64,000 nt of DNA from assembly GCA_050084985.1 (NCBI GenBank), contig JBITNC010000002.1:13206001-13270000 (forward strand), in the 5' to 3' direction. Below are positions 45,662 to 56,500 of this stretch, in pieces. The position numbers and the translations under genes were made by a program. This DNA is from Nageia nagi. Lineage: Eukaryota; Pinophyta. Position 1 is the first letter of the stretch. Each line of letters begins with the position of its first letter. Below the pieces are notes generated by a model that did not search any database, was not told the DNA's origin, and was given only the letters and a program-made list of their open reading frames with translations.

Positions 45662-46856
45662 TGTAAAAGCCTAAATGCAATTTTAGTACAATTAAATCAA
45701 ATACACACAAGCATGCTCCAATGTCTAACCTAGGGCATCCAAATTAAGCCTCAACAATGCAATAATGCCAACATCTGGCCAAAACTAGCAAATAACAACA
45801 TACACAACCTCATAATGCCAACATCTAACTATAAAATGAAAGAAATAGGAAATACACCACAACGTTGCAATATGAAAGCATACACAAGACAAATACTGAG
45901 ATCCAAGTACCCAACGGTCATATAGAAGACAATCAATGGGCAATACTACAATACCAAGCCACCCGGGCTAGACGTTGGCCTCCAAGGACCCAACTAGGGC
46001 ACAATGTGTGCCTCTCATTGCTGGATAGATGGACAATGTGTGGGATAGTCTTGCTCCCTCAGAATCTGAATCCTCTTCACCGAAGGAGCCATCTTCAAAC
46101 CTTGTAAACCATTGAAGGTAGAAGCTCAACCTTAGAATACCACTGGATGGGCTACGGTGCTACACCAAAGTCGTAGACTAATAGGATCCCTTAGCCTACT
46201 AATCCTCCTAGATGTTGCACCTAGGGGTCTTGCTTAGCGTTATGCTAAGACTTTTGTCCTTTGGACGGTATGAGTGATAATAATAATTATGTATATCTAG
46301 CAATAAGGCTCCAAGGGTTAATATAGCTTTCGTGGATCTGGGTCTCACCTCAATGTCATCACCTAGTCCCCTCATATCCCAATGTTGGCACCTAGGAGTC
46401 ATTCCAAGTCCAACATGGGTATCTGGGCCTCCCTCATGCTCCACGTGGGTCCAAGAATGCATGCATGGGTCTAGGAGGCATGTGTGGGCATCTATGGGGC
46501 AACGTGGGTGTCATGGGCCAACATGGGGGTTTAGAAGTCTCCCCAAGGTTGGCGCATGTGTACAAGTGCTCCCAATCTCAACGTTGGGGCCATTAAGTGC
46601 TCATCCATCCACTAAGTGCTAAATAGACCTTGGGATTCTCACAATCATGTATCAGGATCTCCAAGTACATTAAAACACTCTAATCTATACTTGGGAGGGA
46701 GACGTCCCACTTGGGGCTCACAATGGGGTCCAATGACCCATTAAATCTTCTATCCCAAGTATTAACTTAAAAGCACAATTAAATACTTAAATATAATACA
46801 AAGGGGAATCCGTTGGATTCCAGAATTATTTACAATTGTGCAAGGGGGACGTCACA
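45662..46856 (-). mobile_element. 5' LTR of chromovirus C
   Basis: 1195 bp from TGTGACGTCCCCC (46856) to GGCTTTTACA (45662) on the minus strand. Shared phrases with the 3' LTR include CTAGATGTTGCACCTAGG and GGGAGGGAGACGTCCC. Confidence 0.87.
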
Positions 46857-48099
46857 CCAAACTCAATTGAATTCTGAACATCAATATTGAGGGCAATTCA
46901 AAGAAGTAGATGGTGCTATATATTTATCTCCGAATGCTTTGTTTTATGTACTGTGAAACGGAATATGGGTATGAAGAGTATCCTTTTGTTTACAGGCTAT
47001 GCCCAAGGTTGCAACTGACCTGTAGATGATGAATATACTGTTGCAGAGAACAAGTAAAAAGCATAGCCTAATTGACCAATAGAAACTGTGTTCCTTTCAA
47101 CTCAGCCAAAGGATTGGACTGTGAAGAAGAATTCACAGCCTTAGGTTATGCAAAATTTGCCCGGTGAGAATTGGAAAGGCCCAATATATCATCAAAAATC
47201 ATGGCTAGTAAATACAGCCCATAGTTAACCTATAAGTTTTGGGTAAGAAAGAACACTGACACACAGAACCATGTAGATTCTTTCACTTTTAACGACTCTT
47301 TGGTAGATAAATATTGCCAACAAGAATGAATCTAGGTAGGTAGCAGTTCAATAAGAGTGCTAACTGGCCACAAATAGTCCTGATTGTTTCCATTGCAGCT
47401 TTTGTGGTGTAAAGGGAAGCACCCTTTGTGGCTACCATATGATGCTAAGGGAAAGGGTGAAAAAGCAATGCACCATGGGGCAGTGCCGTAGACAATATCT
47501 ACATGGATATTTGCATAACTCTAAATATTCCTCGTGACTCCAATGTTTACATTTATGTCAGCCCTCCAGTCCTTCCATTGAAATTTCTGTAACATCTCCT
47601 GCTGGGCATCTTCTTTCAGAATCAGGGCCAATTTTCAGCACCAGCAGCCAACTAGGCATGTGTTCAACTATTATGCTGCCAACTTAATGACAGCAACAAA
47701 AGTGTGCTGTCAATCATGCTCTAGTTGTTGAAAAACTGATATCTATTTATTTTCTACTTTGCATAGTTTGTTTAAAGATGCAGTACACAATTAGAAGAAA
47801 CATATCGCCATAGATTGCCATTGTAACCATTACCTTGCAAAGAGGTAAGTAATGTCTAGGAATGATACAAAGAAGAATATAAAGCTCTATATGAAAGGCC
47901 ACTTAGTTGCTGCAAAAACAGCCTTGGGTTTCAGAGAAAATCCAACTGGATAACCCTTGAAGATATGGACAGCATCAAACTCAAGTGTTAAAAAATATCT
48001 CACCTTTGCCTAGGTTGCTAGAAAAATGGCCCATCAGGAGAGCAAGATGTTACAAACAGGAAGCTGCAAGAAACCACTACTAAAAAATGAGTATTTAGC
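46857..48099. other. non-coding interval, possible exon-like scraps
   Basis: I see no element protein here. A minus-strand stretch near 47640-47520 could encode KEDAQQEMLQKFQWKDWRAD, and one near 47500-47340 an open run with FHPFPLASYGSHKG, but neither has good splice borders or a known family. The segment may be host sequence between insertions. Confidence 0.35.
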
Positions 48100-49927
48100 T
48101 CTAACGAAAGCACACTTATTTCTGACAGGATGTTGCATTTAAAAGATGCCTTCACCACTTCACATTAGGGCGCACCAATTTGGGCAACTCCTTTTTCACT
48201 ACACAAAATCCTTGCATCTCAAATTTTCATGCACAAATGAAGGGAGAATGAAATGCACCTAAAAACTTGAATATTTAGCCACATTTCTCAATCTGGACCT
48301 GGGTGCACTGTTTTAGATGGGTCCTTTTGCACTACTGGAAAATCATGCGCCTAGGTCAAATAGGGCAAACCATGTAGAAAACATGAAGTGAATTTCAAAA
48401 AATGGACCCTGCGATCTAGCTTACCCTTCAGAAAAATGGCTCCTAACAATTCAGATGCCTTAAGAAACCCTTATTCCTCATGGGTGCACCAATTTGAATG
48501 AGTCCTTTTGCACAACCTGGAAATGGTGCGAATAGGGAGCTTTAGACAAAATGAAATGAAGTGGTGAATAATGCAAGGGGTGACCTCCTATTTATAACTT
48601 TCAAACTTGCCACGTGTCACCTTTGCATTGGTAAAAAAAAGAGGTCAAATAATAGTGTTGGTATGGAGGGTGCACGTTTTAGAGAGTGCTTTTTCATGTT
48701 CCAAAATACATGCGCCTACCAACTTGGTGCAACAAAATGACTTAGCCAGTTTTTATCATCCTTTTATCCCTTGAAGCTCAATCGCACCTTTTGGAAGGGT
48801 GCAAAAGCATGTCCCAAATCCTTGTGCCTAGGGGGTAGGCACCTCTCAAAAACTTAACTTGAATTTCTCAAAGAATTTTGGCCACACCAATTTGAGTAAG
48901 TCCTTTTCCATGTCCCAGAAAGCAAGTGGCTAGACCAAGGTGGAATTTTTACACTTGAACAAAAAAACTTAATCCTGAGCCAGGACATCTTGAGGCTAGC
49001 ACACAAAAATGCATGAGTGCTTTCATGATTTCCCATAATCATGTGCACAGTTCCATGGCACTCTCATCGATGCAACATTTTAAATTTTAATAAAAATGGC
49101 TTTTAAAAATAAATTCTAGGGTGGGGTGCACCAATTTGGAGGAGTGCCTCACCTCTCACATGAAAACAACTTAACTCAACGAACCGCAATTTGACCAAAT
49201 GATTTGAAAATGAAGTTGACCTCTTTTTTATAGCCTTTGCCCCCATATGGATAGTTGTCACATGCTAGTTGTTGTGAGTGAAGGCCCAATGCATGTCAAC
49301 ACACTTGTTTCCCTCATGGTGGACGTCTAGAAGTTTGACACTTAGCCAATTTTATACTCATCAAAGGGTGGGTGCACCGTTTTGGGTACATGCAAAAGCA
49401 TGTCCCCAAAAGCATGCACTCAAGCTATTTTGCCAAGTTCTTCAAAAAGAAAATGTTGTGTTGGAAACACCTCATCTACTTGGGTGCACCCTTTTTGGTA
49501 CATGCTTTTTCACTGCATGAAATACATGCCCAAGCACAAAAATACTAGTTTTTTAAAAAAATGACCAGAATGACCCTCAAAAATGATGTGGAATGAGGGG
49601 AAATGCATTTTTACATAATGACAAGTGCAATTTTGGCATGAAAAGTGCAATTTGAACATGAAAAATGCAAGAATTTACCATAAGTGTACGAAATGAGGTT
49701 GGATGCACCTTTTTGGTGCATGCAAAAGCATGTCCCCTAAACCATGCGCCTAGGACAAAAATGGTGTTTTTGGACTTGTTTGAACTTGAAAATGCAAATT
49801 TACCACATTTATCCTTGTTTGGCTTTGAAATTCATGCATTTGAATTAGAAAATTTTTCATGCTTTTGTCTTTCAGTATGATGAGGGTCCTCAAAAATGCA
49901 AAATTTTTGGGGGAGTGTTGTGCAAGT
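48100..49927 (-). mobile_element. long LTR of a second Tat-type element
   Basis: On the minus strand it starts TGTTGTACTTGCACAACA at 49927, the same imperfect inverted repeat that opens the Tat LTR (9715) and the LTR at 59454, followed by CCCCC. The body carries TGCGCCTAG words as the Tat LTR does. The left limit near 48100 is a guess from where these words stop. It is either a solo LTR or the 3' LTR of whatever lies at 49.9-51.5 kb. Confidence 0.55.
48167..49760. repeat. irregular repeats of GGGTGCACC...GCATGTCCC type
   Basis: The word GGGTGCACC with variants recurs at about 48167, 48301, 48482, 48668, 48880, 49124, 49370, 49482 and 49700, usually followed 30-40 bp later by GCATGTCCC or TTTTTCA and then TGCGCCTAG. 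Spacings are 134, 181, 186, 212, 244, 246, 112 and 218, so it is far less regular than the 183-bp array in the Tat LTR. Confidence 0.7.
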
Positions 49928-50772
49928 ACAACACAACTGTTAGCCACGTTTGCTATGGGCATTGGAGTTGCTCTACATCAATTGAACGTATAGACTTTTG
50001 ATGGTAATAAAGGAAAAATAACAAAAGAAATGCAAGGAAATGTGTAAAATGGGGATTATGGCACATGAGAGGAGTACATTCAATGATGAGCCCACCGATG
50101 AATCAGGGGTTAGATCACCTTCCTATCGGGATTATTATGAAGTGCAACACTCACTTATCCCACCTTGCTACAAACGACTAAGTCTGAATTGTAAACAAGT
50201 AGGAGCCTACAACAGTGCTACGAAGGAACAACAATGTGAGTATCACATCAAACCAAATGACATAATAGGAATTTCACCAACATTCATTTGTCTACATGCA
50301 AAAGAGTGAGTAATGTTCATCAAATAGCAATTACACAACTTCATAAGATATTCAACCATCTTTCTAACAAGCCTACACTTGCGAGAAATGCACATAAGTC
50401 ATGTAACAACTACAAGTAAATGCCAAGCACGAGTACTCAAACTCACAATCCCATTAAGTGGAAACAAGTCTTGATTTGATTAATTGTGCATCACATTCAA
50501 ATGCAAGAGAGTGTTCAAAATATTAGCATGTTTAAAATATCTCCTCTTGAGTAAAATGATCATCGTCTTCACAAATGATCCTTCAAGGGCTATAAATAGT
50601 ATTTGGTGGCAACCCTAAGTGTTTCCCTAACCCTAATGCAAATTCAAATGAAATTATTCAAAATAAAACCTAAATGTTTCCCTAACCCTAAGTGTTTCCA
50701 ATAAAACATATCACATGCACTACAAGATTAAATACGACACTTGTGGGAACAAATCTTCATCCATCACAAGGC
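49928..50772. other. non-coding interval next to the second Tat-type LTR
   Basis: No recognisable protein. The plus frame 50040-50309 is open for 89 codons but matches nothing I know. A CCCTAA-like word (AACCCTAAGTGTTTCCCT) occurs twice near 50610-50690; it is too short and scattered to be telomeric. Confidence 0.4.
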
Positions 50773-51450
50773 TTAATCAAAATGAGTAAACTTTTCAGGT
50801 CCAAATTGAAATGAAATTATGAAAAAAAAAACTTGAAAATTGTTACATTTCAAATGTAACACCCCATCTAGTTGGCGTCCATGACTTGAGATCTTGGTCA
50901 CCCCATAACAAGCACATCGAAGATGTCCTTGTTCTGGAAAATATGCTTCATAGTTTGGGCTGAAATTGGTCTTATCTGATGCTTCCAGATAGATGGCTCT
51001 TTCTTGTTCTCGAATGTTCACCCTATCTTGAGGATGGTACAGTTCTGGAAGCGTGTTCTCTTCTTCAAGGCTTTGCCTCTTCTAGTTCACCTCTAGCTCT
51101 TCCGCAATTCTTCTTAATTCTTTGATCCATTTTGCTCCTAAGGCCTTGATTTTGCCAATATCCATCTTCTAGGTATGAGCCTCCAAGTATTAAGGTTTCT
51201 ATGGATCCTTGTTTAGGAAGATCTTGGCAATCGACAATGTGTTATTGACCTTAAAAATGAATTTACTTACATAGTGAGTCTCTATGGACTCATCTTTCAC
51301 TCTTTGGCTAGGATCTTCATGTGATACTCTAATCATAGCTGCTAGGTCAATGTTGAACTTCTTTGATGATGCACCATCAATAGTCACCACCACCTTTGGC
51401 TCGACCTTCTTCCCTTTCATCTCAAAGCTTGCCTCGCCATCCTGACCTTT
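50773..51450 (-). pseudogene. degenerate ORF of an unrecognised element
   Basis: Minus frames join into a protein-like stretch: KGKKVEPKVVVTIDGAS, KFNIDLAAMIRVSHEDPSQR and FIFKVNNTLSIAKIFLNKDP (51420-51199); then after stops ALGAKWIKELRRIAEELEVN, LPELYHPQDRVNIREQERA and NYEAYFPEQGHLRCACYG (to 50773). The frame keeps over 600 bp with few stops, more than expected in such AT-rich DNA. I do not know the family. It could belong to the element whose LTR lies at 48100-49927, but the link is only by position. Confidence 0.45.
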
Positions 51451-51839
51451 GATGTCCTAGCAAGTTTGGAGACAAAGACAAAAAATTTATGATGTGATAA
51501 TGAAGGTGGACTCCTCTTTTGTAGGCAAAATTAGGGCTTTATTTTCTCTTGGTTGGTTAGGATTAGCCATGAATGTGGCAAATTCAAATCTCTCCCTCAA
51601 TTTGGCCAACTCAGGGATATGTGCTCAATTCAAAACTTTACCCTTTTGGACATTGCATTGGAGCTAGGTGGGCTCCCAATTTGAGCGCATGCCTCCAAGA
51701 GTCAAATTTATGTCTTTTGAATCCATGTGCTGGAGTTTGGTGTGTCTTTGGGTTGGGCGCATGCTTTTAGGAATCATGATTTTGTCTTTTCAAATCATAT
51801 GCCTGACCTAGTGATCCATAAACTATAAGACTACAATTT

Positions 51840-52985
51840 TCAATTTAATCTTTACTCATGAATCAATTCACACTTAAAATAATTAAGTGCTTGTAAAGGG
51901 AATTCAGGAAATAAATTGTAAACACAGAGAAGAGCAAAAGCATTCATCAAAGAAGAGACAAGCAAGATTTATCCTGGTTCATCCAATGTGGGCTACATTC
52001 AGCTCAAAGCTCTCTACTATCAATGGGGAGAATCACTTTACAAGGCCTCCTTGGTCCTTCAAAACCTCCTCTCACATTCACAATACACTCTCAGCTCTGA
52101 AAATCACAACAAAACTGAAACACTTCCCGAAATCCTCTTCCTCCTTCCTTCTGTCCAATTTGCTCCACTTTTATACAATTTTTGGAGCTAAAATTGGAGA
52201 TAATTACAACTAAGAAATCCAACAAAAAACCTATTTTCAAATACCCATTAACCTCCTTAATCTTCCTGTCAAATTTGGGCTCAATTGGTTGCAAAAATCT
52301 CCTAAAAACGAGCTCTGAAACTGAAAAACACGCTCTCTGGACTGTTACAGGCTACAAGATAAACTCAGCCCAAAAATAGGACCTTAGGCAAATCAAAAAT
52401 CACAAAAAACCTTTGAAAAACGCCAAAATACGTTAAAATATTCCAAAACTGGGCGGGTGCGCTGTGGAGCTGACACGTGGCGCATTCTGGAACGAAGTCA
52501 AACGGTCAACGGGCAGTACACGCAGGCAGCTGAGCTGATTGGCGGCTTACGTGTTAGGTCGCGGTTGGTCGGCAGGTCTGGTTGGCGCTACATGTAGGCA
52601 CGCGTTCACGTGGTCAAAACGCGGTCAAAACAGCCGGTTGGCGGTCTTTCCCCCGCCTCGTCACCTCCTATGTGGTGCTTGACTCCATGCTGGCTGTTGA
52701 CTCCTACGTGGTCCCTTGTGGCAGGCGGGTCTGTCACGACGTGGTCTGGCGGGTCCTCCTCCTCCTGCGTGGCCTCCACAATGGCGGGCGGGTCCCGCCA
52801 TATTTTTTATTTTTTATTTTTTTTTTCAAAAATACTCAAAATAGACTTAAGGCCATAACTTTCACATACGGACTCGGATTCTCGATCCGAAAGAAGCGTC
52901 GGAAAGCTAAAGATAAGACGATCACAATGAATACACTGAAATGGAGATTACTGAATGTTGAAGGGATCCAAATTTTCGGATCACC
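51840..52985 (-). mobile_element. LTR-like insert with a GC-rich core
   Basis: This block interrupts the palindrome-repeat region. It includes (plus) ATTTATCCTGGTTCATCCAA, a phrase reversed in many plant Copia LTRs near the transcript start, and GGCCATAACTTTCACATACG with CGGATTCTCGATCCGAAAG, also LTR-like. The centre is GC-rich. Boundaries and target duplication could not be fixed; TGATCCATAA near 51811 and GGATCCA near 52969 are possible ends. I see no coding. Confidence 0.45.
52441..52800. other. GC- and CpG-rich segment
   Basis: Roughly 360 bp rich in GCGG, CACGTGG and ACGTGGC words in a window that is otherwise strongly AT-rich. The words GACACGTGGC, CTACGTGG and TCACGTGG contain ACGT cores typical of plant G-box sites. 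It lies in the LTR-like insert and is followed by a T-rich tract at 52801-52828. Confidence 0.7.
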
Positions 52986-54156
52986 CGGAGGCCTCTTAGG
53001 ACTTGGCACAAGCTTTCTTGAGTCACCAACTTGTCTTTCGTACCCCTGTGCTTATCTCCTATCTTGATTTCATCTTGATTTTCATTTCCCTTGGGCCCAT
53101 ACTTGGCCAAATTTGATCATGAATACTCCTGGAGCCTACCCAACTCCAGTGCAAGCTACTAAAGGTCACAAGTATGCCTTTATTCTCTATGCACTTGAAC
53201 TAGATTTCCTTTCTTGTTGAGCGCATGATTTCAAAAGTCATAATCATAACTTTTAAAACCATGTGCCTAGCTTTATGTGCATACTTTGCCTTAGTTTCGT
53301 ACCCCTTGATCCTTGCCTTAGTCAAAAATTTTCTCTTTGAAGTGAATTGAGTCTCCATCCAAGCCTGGTGCAGGGTTTTTGTAAGTCATAATTTTGTCTA
53401 TTTTCCTCATGCTCTGAGCTCCCATCTCTTCTTCCTTGGACGCATGCTTTTAAAAGTCACATTTATGACTTCCAAATTCGTGCAATGGGCTTCTTGAGTC
53501 CCCTTGTTCTAGGCGCAAGTTACGAAAAGTCATAATTATGACTTTTGAAATCATGCATTGGGTTCCTTGGGTATTTTGAACCTGTTTTGATGCTAGTCAT
53601 TTTTGCCTTAGCTAGCTTTTTTAATCTCAAAATCATTTAGCACCTTGCTCATGATCCAACGCAAGCATATTATGTGCTCTACCTTGTCCTCTTTTGTCTC
53701 AAATCTGGTCTTCTAGCCTCTTAGAGCCAGGCACAAGCTTTTAAAAGTCATAATTATGACTTTTAAAGTCATGTGCTCAAGCCTTAAGCTCTTTTTTTGT
53801 CGTTTTACAGTCCCTTAATCTGATCATTTGATTGGAGATCGCTTTCAAAGGCTAGGATTTCACGTTTTGACCTTCTTCACTCCACACTAAGGCTCCTCCT
53901 GACCATGCGCATGCTTTCGAAAGTTATGATTATGATTTTTAAAGTCATGTGTTATCCTCCTTGTTTGTCTTCAAGCTGAATTTGATGCCTCTTGAGGCCT
54001 ACACTAAGTCCATTTTCATCTTTTCTTGGTCTTGAAGTCGCCTCAAGTTGGGGATTTCTACTTGGAACACCTGTGACAAAGTCATACGCTTAGCCAAATA
54101 TTGTCAATCTCGAATTCAGGCTCCCCATCTTGCCTTTCTCTCTAGACTCTTTCCTA

Positions 54157-55365
54157 TATACCAATGATGAGTGGGCTGTTGACATAGATGAGTGCCTTGA
54201 CGTCTTCAATATGGATGTCGAAGAGGAGTTTGGCGATGATGAAACTAATGACCAAGTAGTAGAGAACTCCACTCGTCTAGAGAAGAGCCAGACTTGTGAC
54301 ATATGACCAATGATGTAGTCCACATCAAGACAATGTACACAGACTGTTGGAATGTATAATGCATTATTGTAAAGGTTTGTATTAAATCTTCTATGTAAGT
54401 TCATTAATACTTAAGGGTATCATTTGATACCTTAAGTATTTAAGTGAATATGATAATGTAACTTGTCCTACACTCCATGTCATGAGCATGCCCCTTGGGT
54501 AAAAGGATGTGCATGTCATGCTTTTGTACATTGGATAAAAGGGTGATCCAAAGAAGGATTTTGGCCTATAAATAGAAGGCTCCCTCTTTGTGATCACACA
54601 CCAATTGTGGAGTAAAGTTATGCTATAGAATAGAAGTGTAAGAGTTGAGATTAAGAGGATTATAAGAGAGTTGTATTTGTGATTGAAGTAAAGATCTAGT
54701 TAGTGGATGTACTCCTAGTTGGAGGAACCACTTACATCTTATGTTGTGAGATTGCTTTGTGAGTTTGTTAGATGTAATTGTGAGCTCTCATGTGATCTTG
54801 GTTGATTAGGAATTATCTTGTTAGTGTTAGTTCCTACACAAACAAGGCCAACCCACAAAGGCATGAAGATCTCAAACAAATTAACCCAATTATCAATACA
54901 TTCCCTATTGGAATTGTGGGTAGGAAGCACACGATCATAGCCAATATGAATGCAATCACCAAGGACAGGCTACAAAAGGAGAAAGAGATCAAGAGCCTGA
55001 AGGAGGAGTTAGCTGCCCAAAGGAGATTGACAAGGGATATAGAATCTATGAAGGTGCCCCCCGAAGAGCTCAAGAAGCTGAAACCATTGAAGGAGAGGTT
55101 GGTGGTCATTAAACAAGAGTTGATTGAAGACATATTAACAATGTTGGCACAGTTCGTGGAGACCTTGCAAAAGATTTCCATTGAAAAGCACAAGCTAAAG
55201 GACATTGTGAAAAACAAAGTTGATTTCCTTAGGAGGTTAGAGCCTCGAAGAACCATCATTGAGAGCTTTCAGATGACTCAAGATCAGAGACCAAAGGATG
55301 CTAGCTTTTGTGATGACCATTGGTTCTATTTGGGGGTGGTGCAGCAAATGGCTACTCCCTTTTAG
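54157..55365 (+). pseudogene. acidic and coiled-coil ORF of an unknown element, split by a solo LTR
   Basis: Left part: an acidic run VDIDECLDVFNMDVEEEFGD (54157 on) that reaches a stop at about 54305, and a second frame from ATG 54303 reading MTNDVVHIKTMYTD. Right part (54839-55365): KANPQRHEDLKQINPIINTF, IVGRKHTIIANMNAI, then a charged coiled-coil-like region (KEKEIKSLKEELAAQRRL, PPEELKKLKPLKERL). When the solo LTR and one target copy are taken out, the MTND frame runs unbroken into the right part. I do not recognise the family. The last 110 bp overlap the hAT remnant on the other strand. Confidence 0.5.
54345..54838 (+). mobile_element. solo Copia LTR
   Basis: 494 bp, TGTTGGAATG to TTCCTACA, flanked by CAGAC (54340-54344) and CAAAC (54839-54843), a 5-bp target duplication with one change. 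It is the same family as 1343-1838. A TATA box CCTATAAATAGAAGG is near 54571. No polypurine tract precedes it and no primer site follows, so it is a solo LTR left by recombination. Confidence 0.82.
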
Positions 55366-56490
55366 GAAGTGAGTAAGGAAGTTTACTGGGTCCTCTTGCT
55401 CTTCCTCTACATCGCATGAAGGTGCATCACTAAATGTTGAATCAATTGTAGACAAGTTTATGGGTTCATGATCACAGTTATCCTTATACTCCAACTGCTT
55501 CACATATAATCGCAAGTTGACATAGACATACACAATGTCATATAACCATTGTGTTTTCATCCTATTAACATTAAACAAATTTTTCCATAATGAGAATTTA
55601 GAAATGACAACTAAGAACTAAGAAGTTAGAACTAGGAACTTAGGAAGTATCCATTGAAGCTTTCAAGCTGAAATGAATCAAATTGCTAACATGTTGCGCT
55701 TCTTGGAGTGAATTTTTTCAAAGGCACTCCAATTGTGCTCAAATCTTAAAGCACTAAATGTTTGACTGAGGATGCAGATGGCTAGTCTTTGCAAATCGGG
55801 TGTCTCACCTCCAAAATGCATCCACCACATTTCTAAAATACAAATCAAACCATAAAACATTGAAATTTAAAATTGATAAAAGCTTAATTCTAAATGTATA
55901 AACTTATAACATTTTCAAATATCAACTACATTCTATAAAAAGTTAAAAACATTATGAAATGAACAATTTGAACTTTTCTCTCCTGGAGGAAGCAAAAATC
56001 GTGACCTTTAGCAGCACCATAACCAAAGAAGCCTAATAAGTTCTTGTATTTCTTAAGGCCCATCAAGACTTGGGCATGAATGATGGGATTAATCGCCATA
56101 GTGGATATGCATTTTGTTGCCCCCATGATAGCCTCCAGATCAGTAATGTAATTGCAACTTGGTGCAAATAGTAAGGAAGGGCTCAAGATGGCCCCTTCTC
56201 AATGAATATCGTGATGGAGCATGTTGTGCCATTGTGCATCAATGAGATGCCAAAAGATGGTGTACTTGTCATGGTACTCACTATCCTCATCTAAGTATTC
56301 GTAATATCTCTTGATGGCCTCCTTGGCCCTATCCATACCCTCATATAGGTAACCCTTACCCTCATATAGGTAACCCATTGTAGGCCTATCTCCATCTAGT
56401 AAGTGGAGGACTCATACAATTGGTGCAGTCATTGCACAAATTTCTTTGAGCCTATCCCAAAATACCTACTTGCCTATCAAAGAAGTTGTT
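55237..56490 (-). pseudogene. hAT-family transposase, C-terminal part
   Basis: On the minus strand from about 56490: FWDRLKEICAMTAPIV, DGDRPTMGYLYEGMDRAKEA, YHDKYTIFWHLIDAQWHN and SPSLLFAPSCN; after an interruption (about 55925-55865) the hAT dimerisation region WWMHFGGETPDLQRLAICIL and CSALRFEHNWSAFEKIHSKK-like sequence at 55860-55678; then LYDIVYVYVNLRLYVKQLE to 55237. It has several stops and frameshifts. A 24-bp in-frame duplication near 56338-56372 repeats YLYEG. The N-terminal zinc finger and first catalytic part are missing and no terminal repeats are seen. hAT enzymes move DNA by cut and paste. Confidence 0.85.
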
Positions 56491-56500
56491 AACGTGATTT

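Larger units (their letters stand above)
41450..46856 (-). mobile_element. chromovirus C, internally deleted Ty3 retrotransposon
   Basis: Minus-strand element with a full 5' LTR (45662-46856), a short gag-like start, RT, RNase H, integrase and chromodomain, and a truncated 3' LTR. The internal part is only about 3.4 kb against 4.7 kb in chromovirus A because most of gag, the zinc knuckle and protease are missing. The two LTRs differ at many positions, so it is not recent. No target duplication can be tested. Confidence 0.88.
51680..54000. repeat. recurring palindromic motif with GCGCATGC flank
   Basis: A motif of the form GCGCATGCTTTTAAAAGTC followed by ATAATTATGACTTTT and AAAGTCATGTGC recurs at about 51689, 51758, 53221, 53440, 53512, 53731 and 53908; a weaker copy is at 53005. 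The copy at 53740-53767 contains a perfect 28-bp palindrome centred on TAATTA. Spacings of about 69-72, 177 and 219 bp are seen. Copies at 51.7 kb and 53.0-54.0 kb are separated by a different, LTR-like insert. Confidence 0.75.

Noticed and set aside
48100-49927. Plus-strand LTR starting at 49914 after GGGGGAG
   Set aside because: GGGGGAGTGTTGTG looks like a polypurine tract plus LTR start, but comparison with 9700-9715 shows it is the inner side of a minus-strand LTR whose start is an inverted repeat that reads alike on both strands.
50600-50700. CCCTAA-like words suggesting telomere repeat
   Set aside because: Only two short copies of ACCCTAA occur, inside longer phrases and not in tandem.
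52582-53067. 161-codon open frame in the GC-rich segment
   Set aside because: High GC removes stop codons; the translation is rich in Arg/Gly/Ser and switches to a poly-Phe run over the T tract. No domain is visible.
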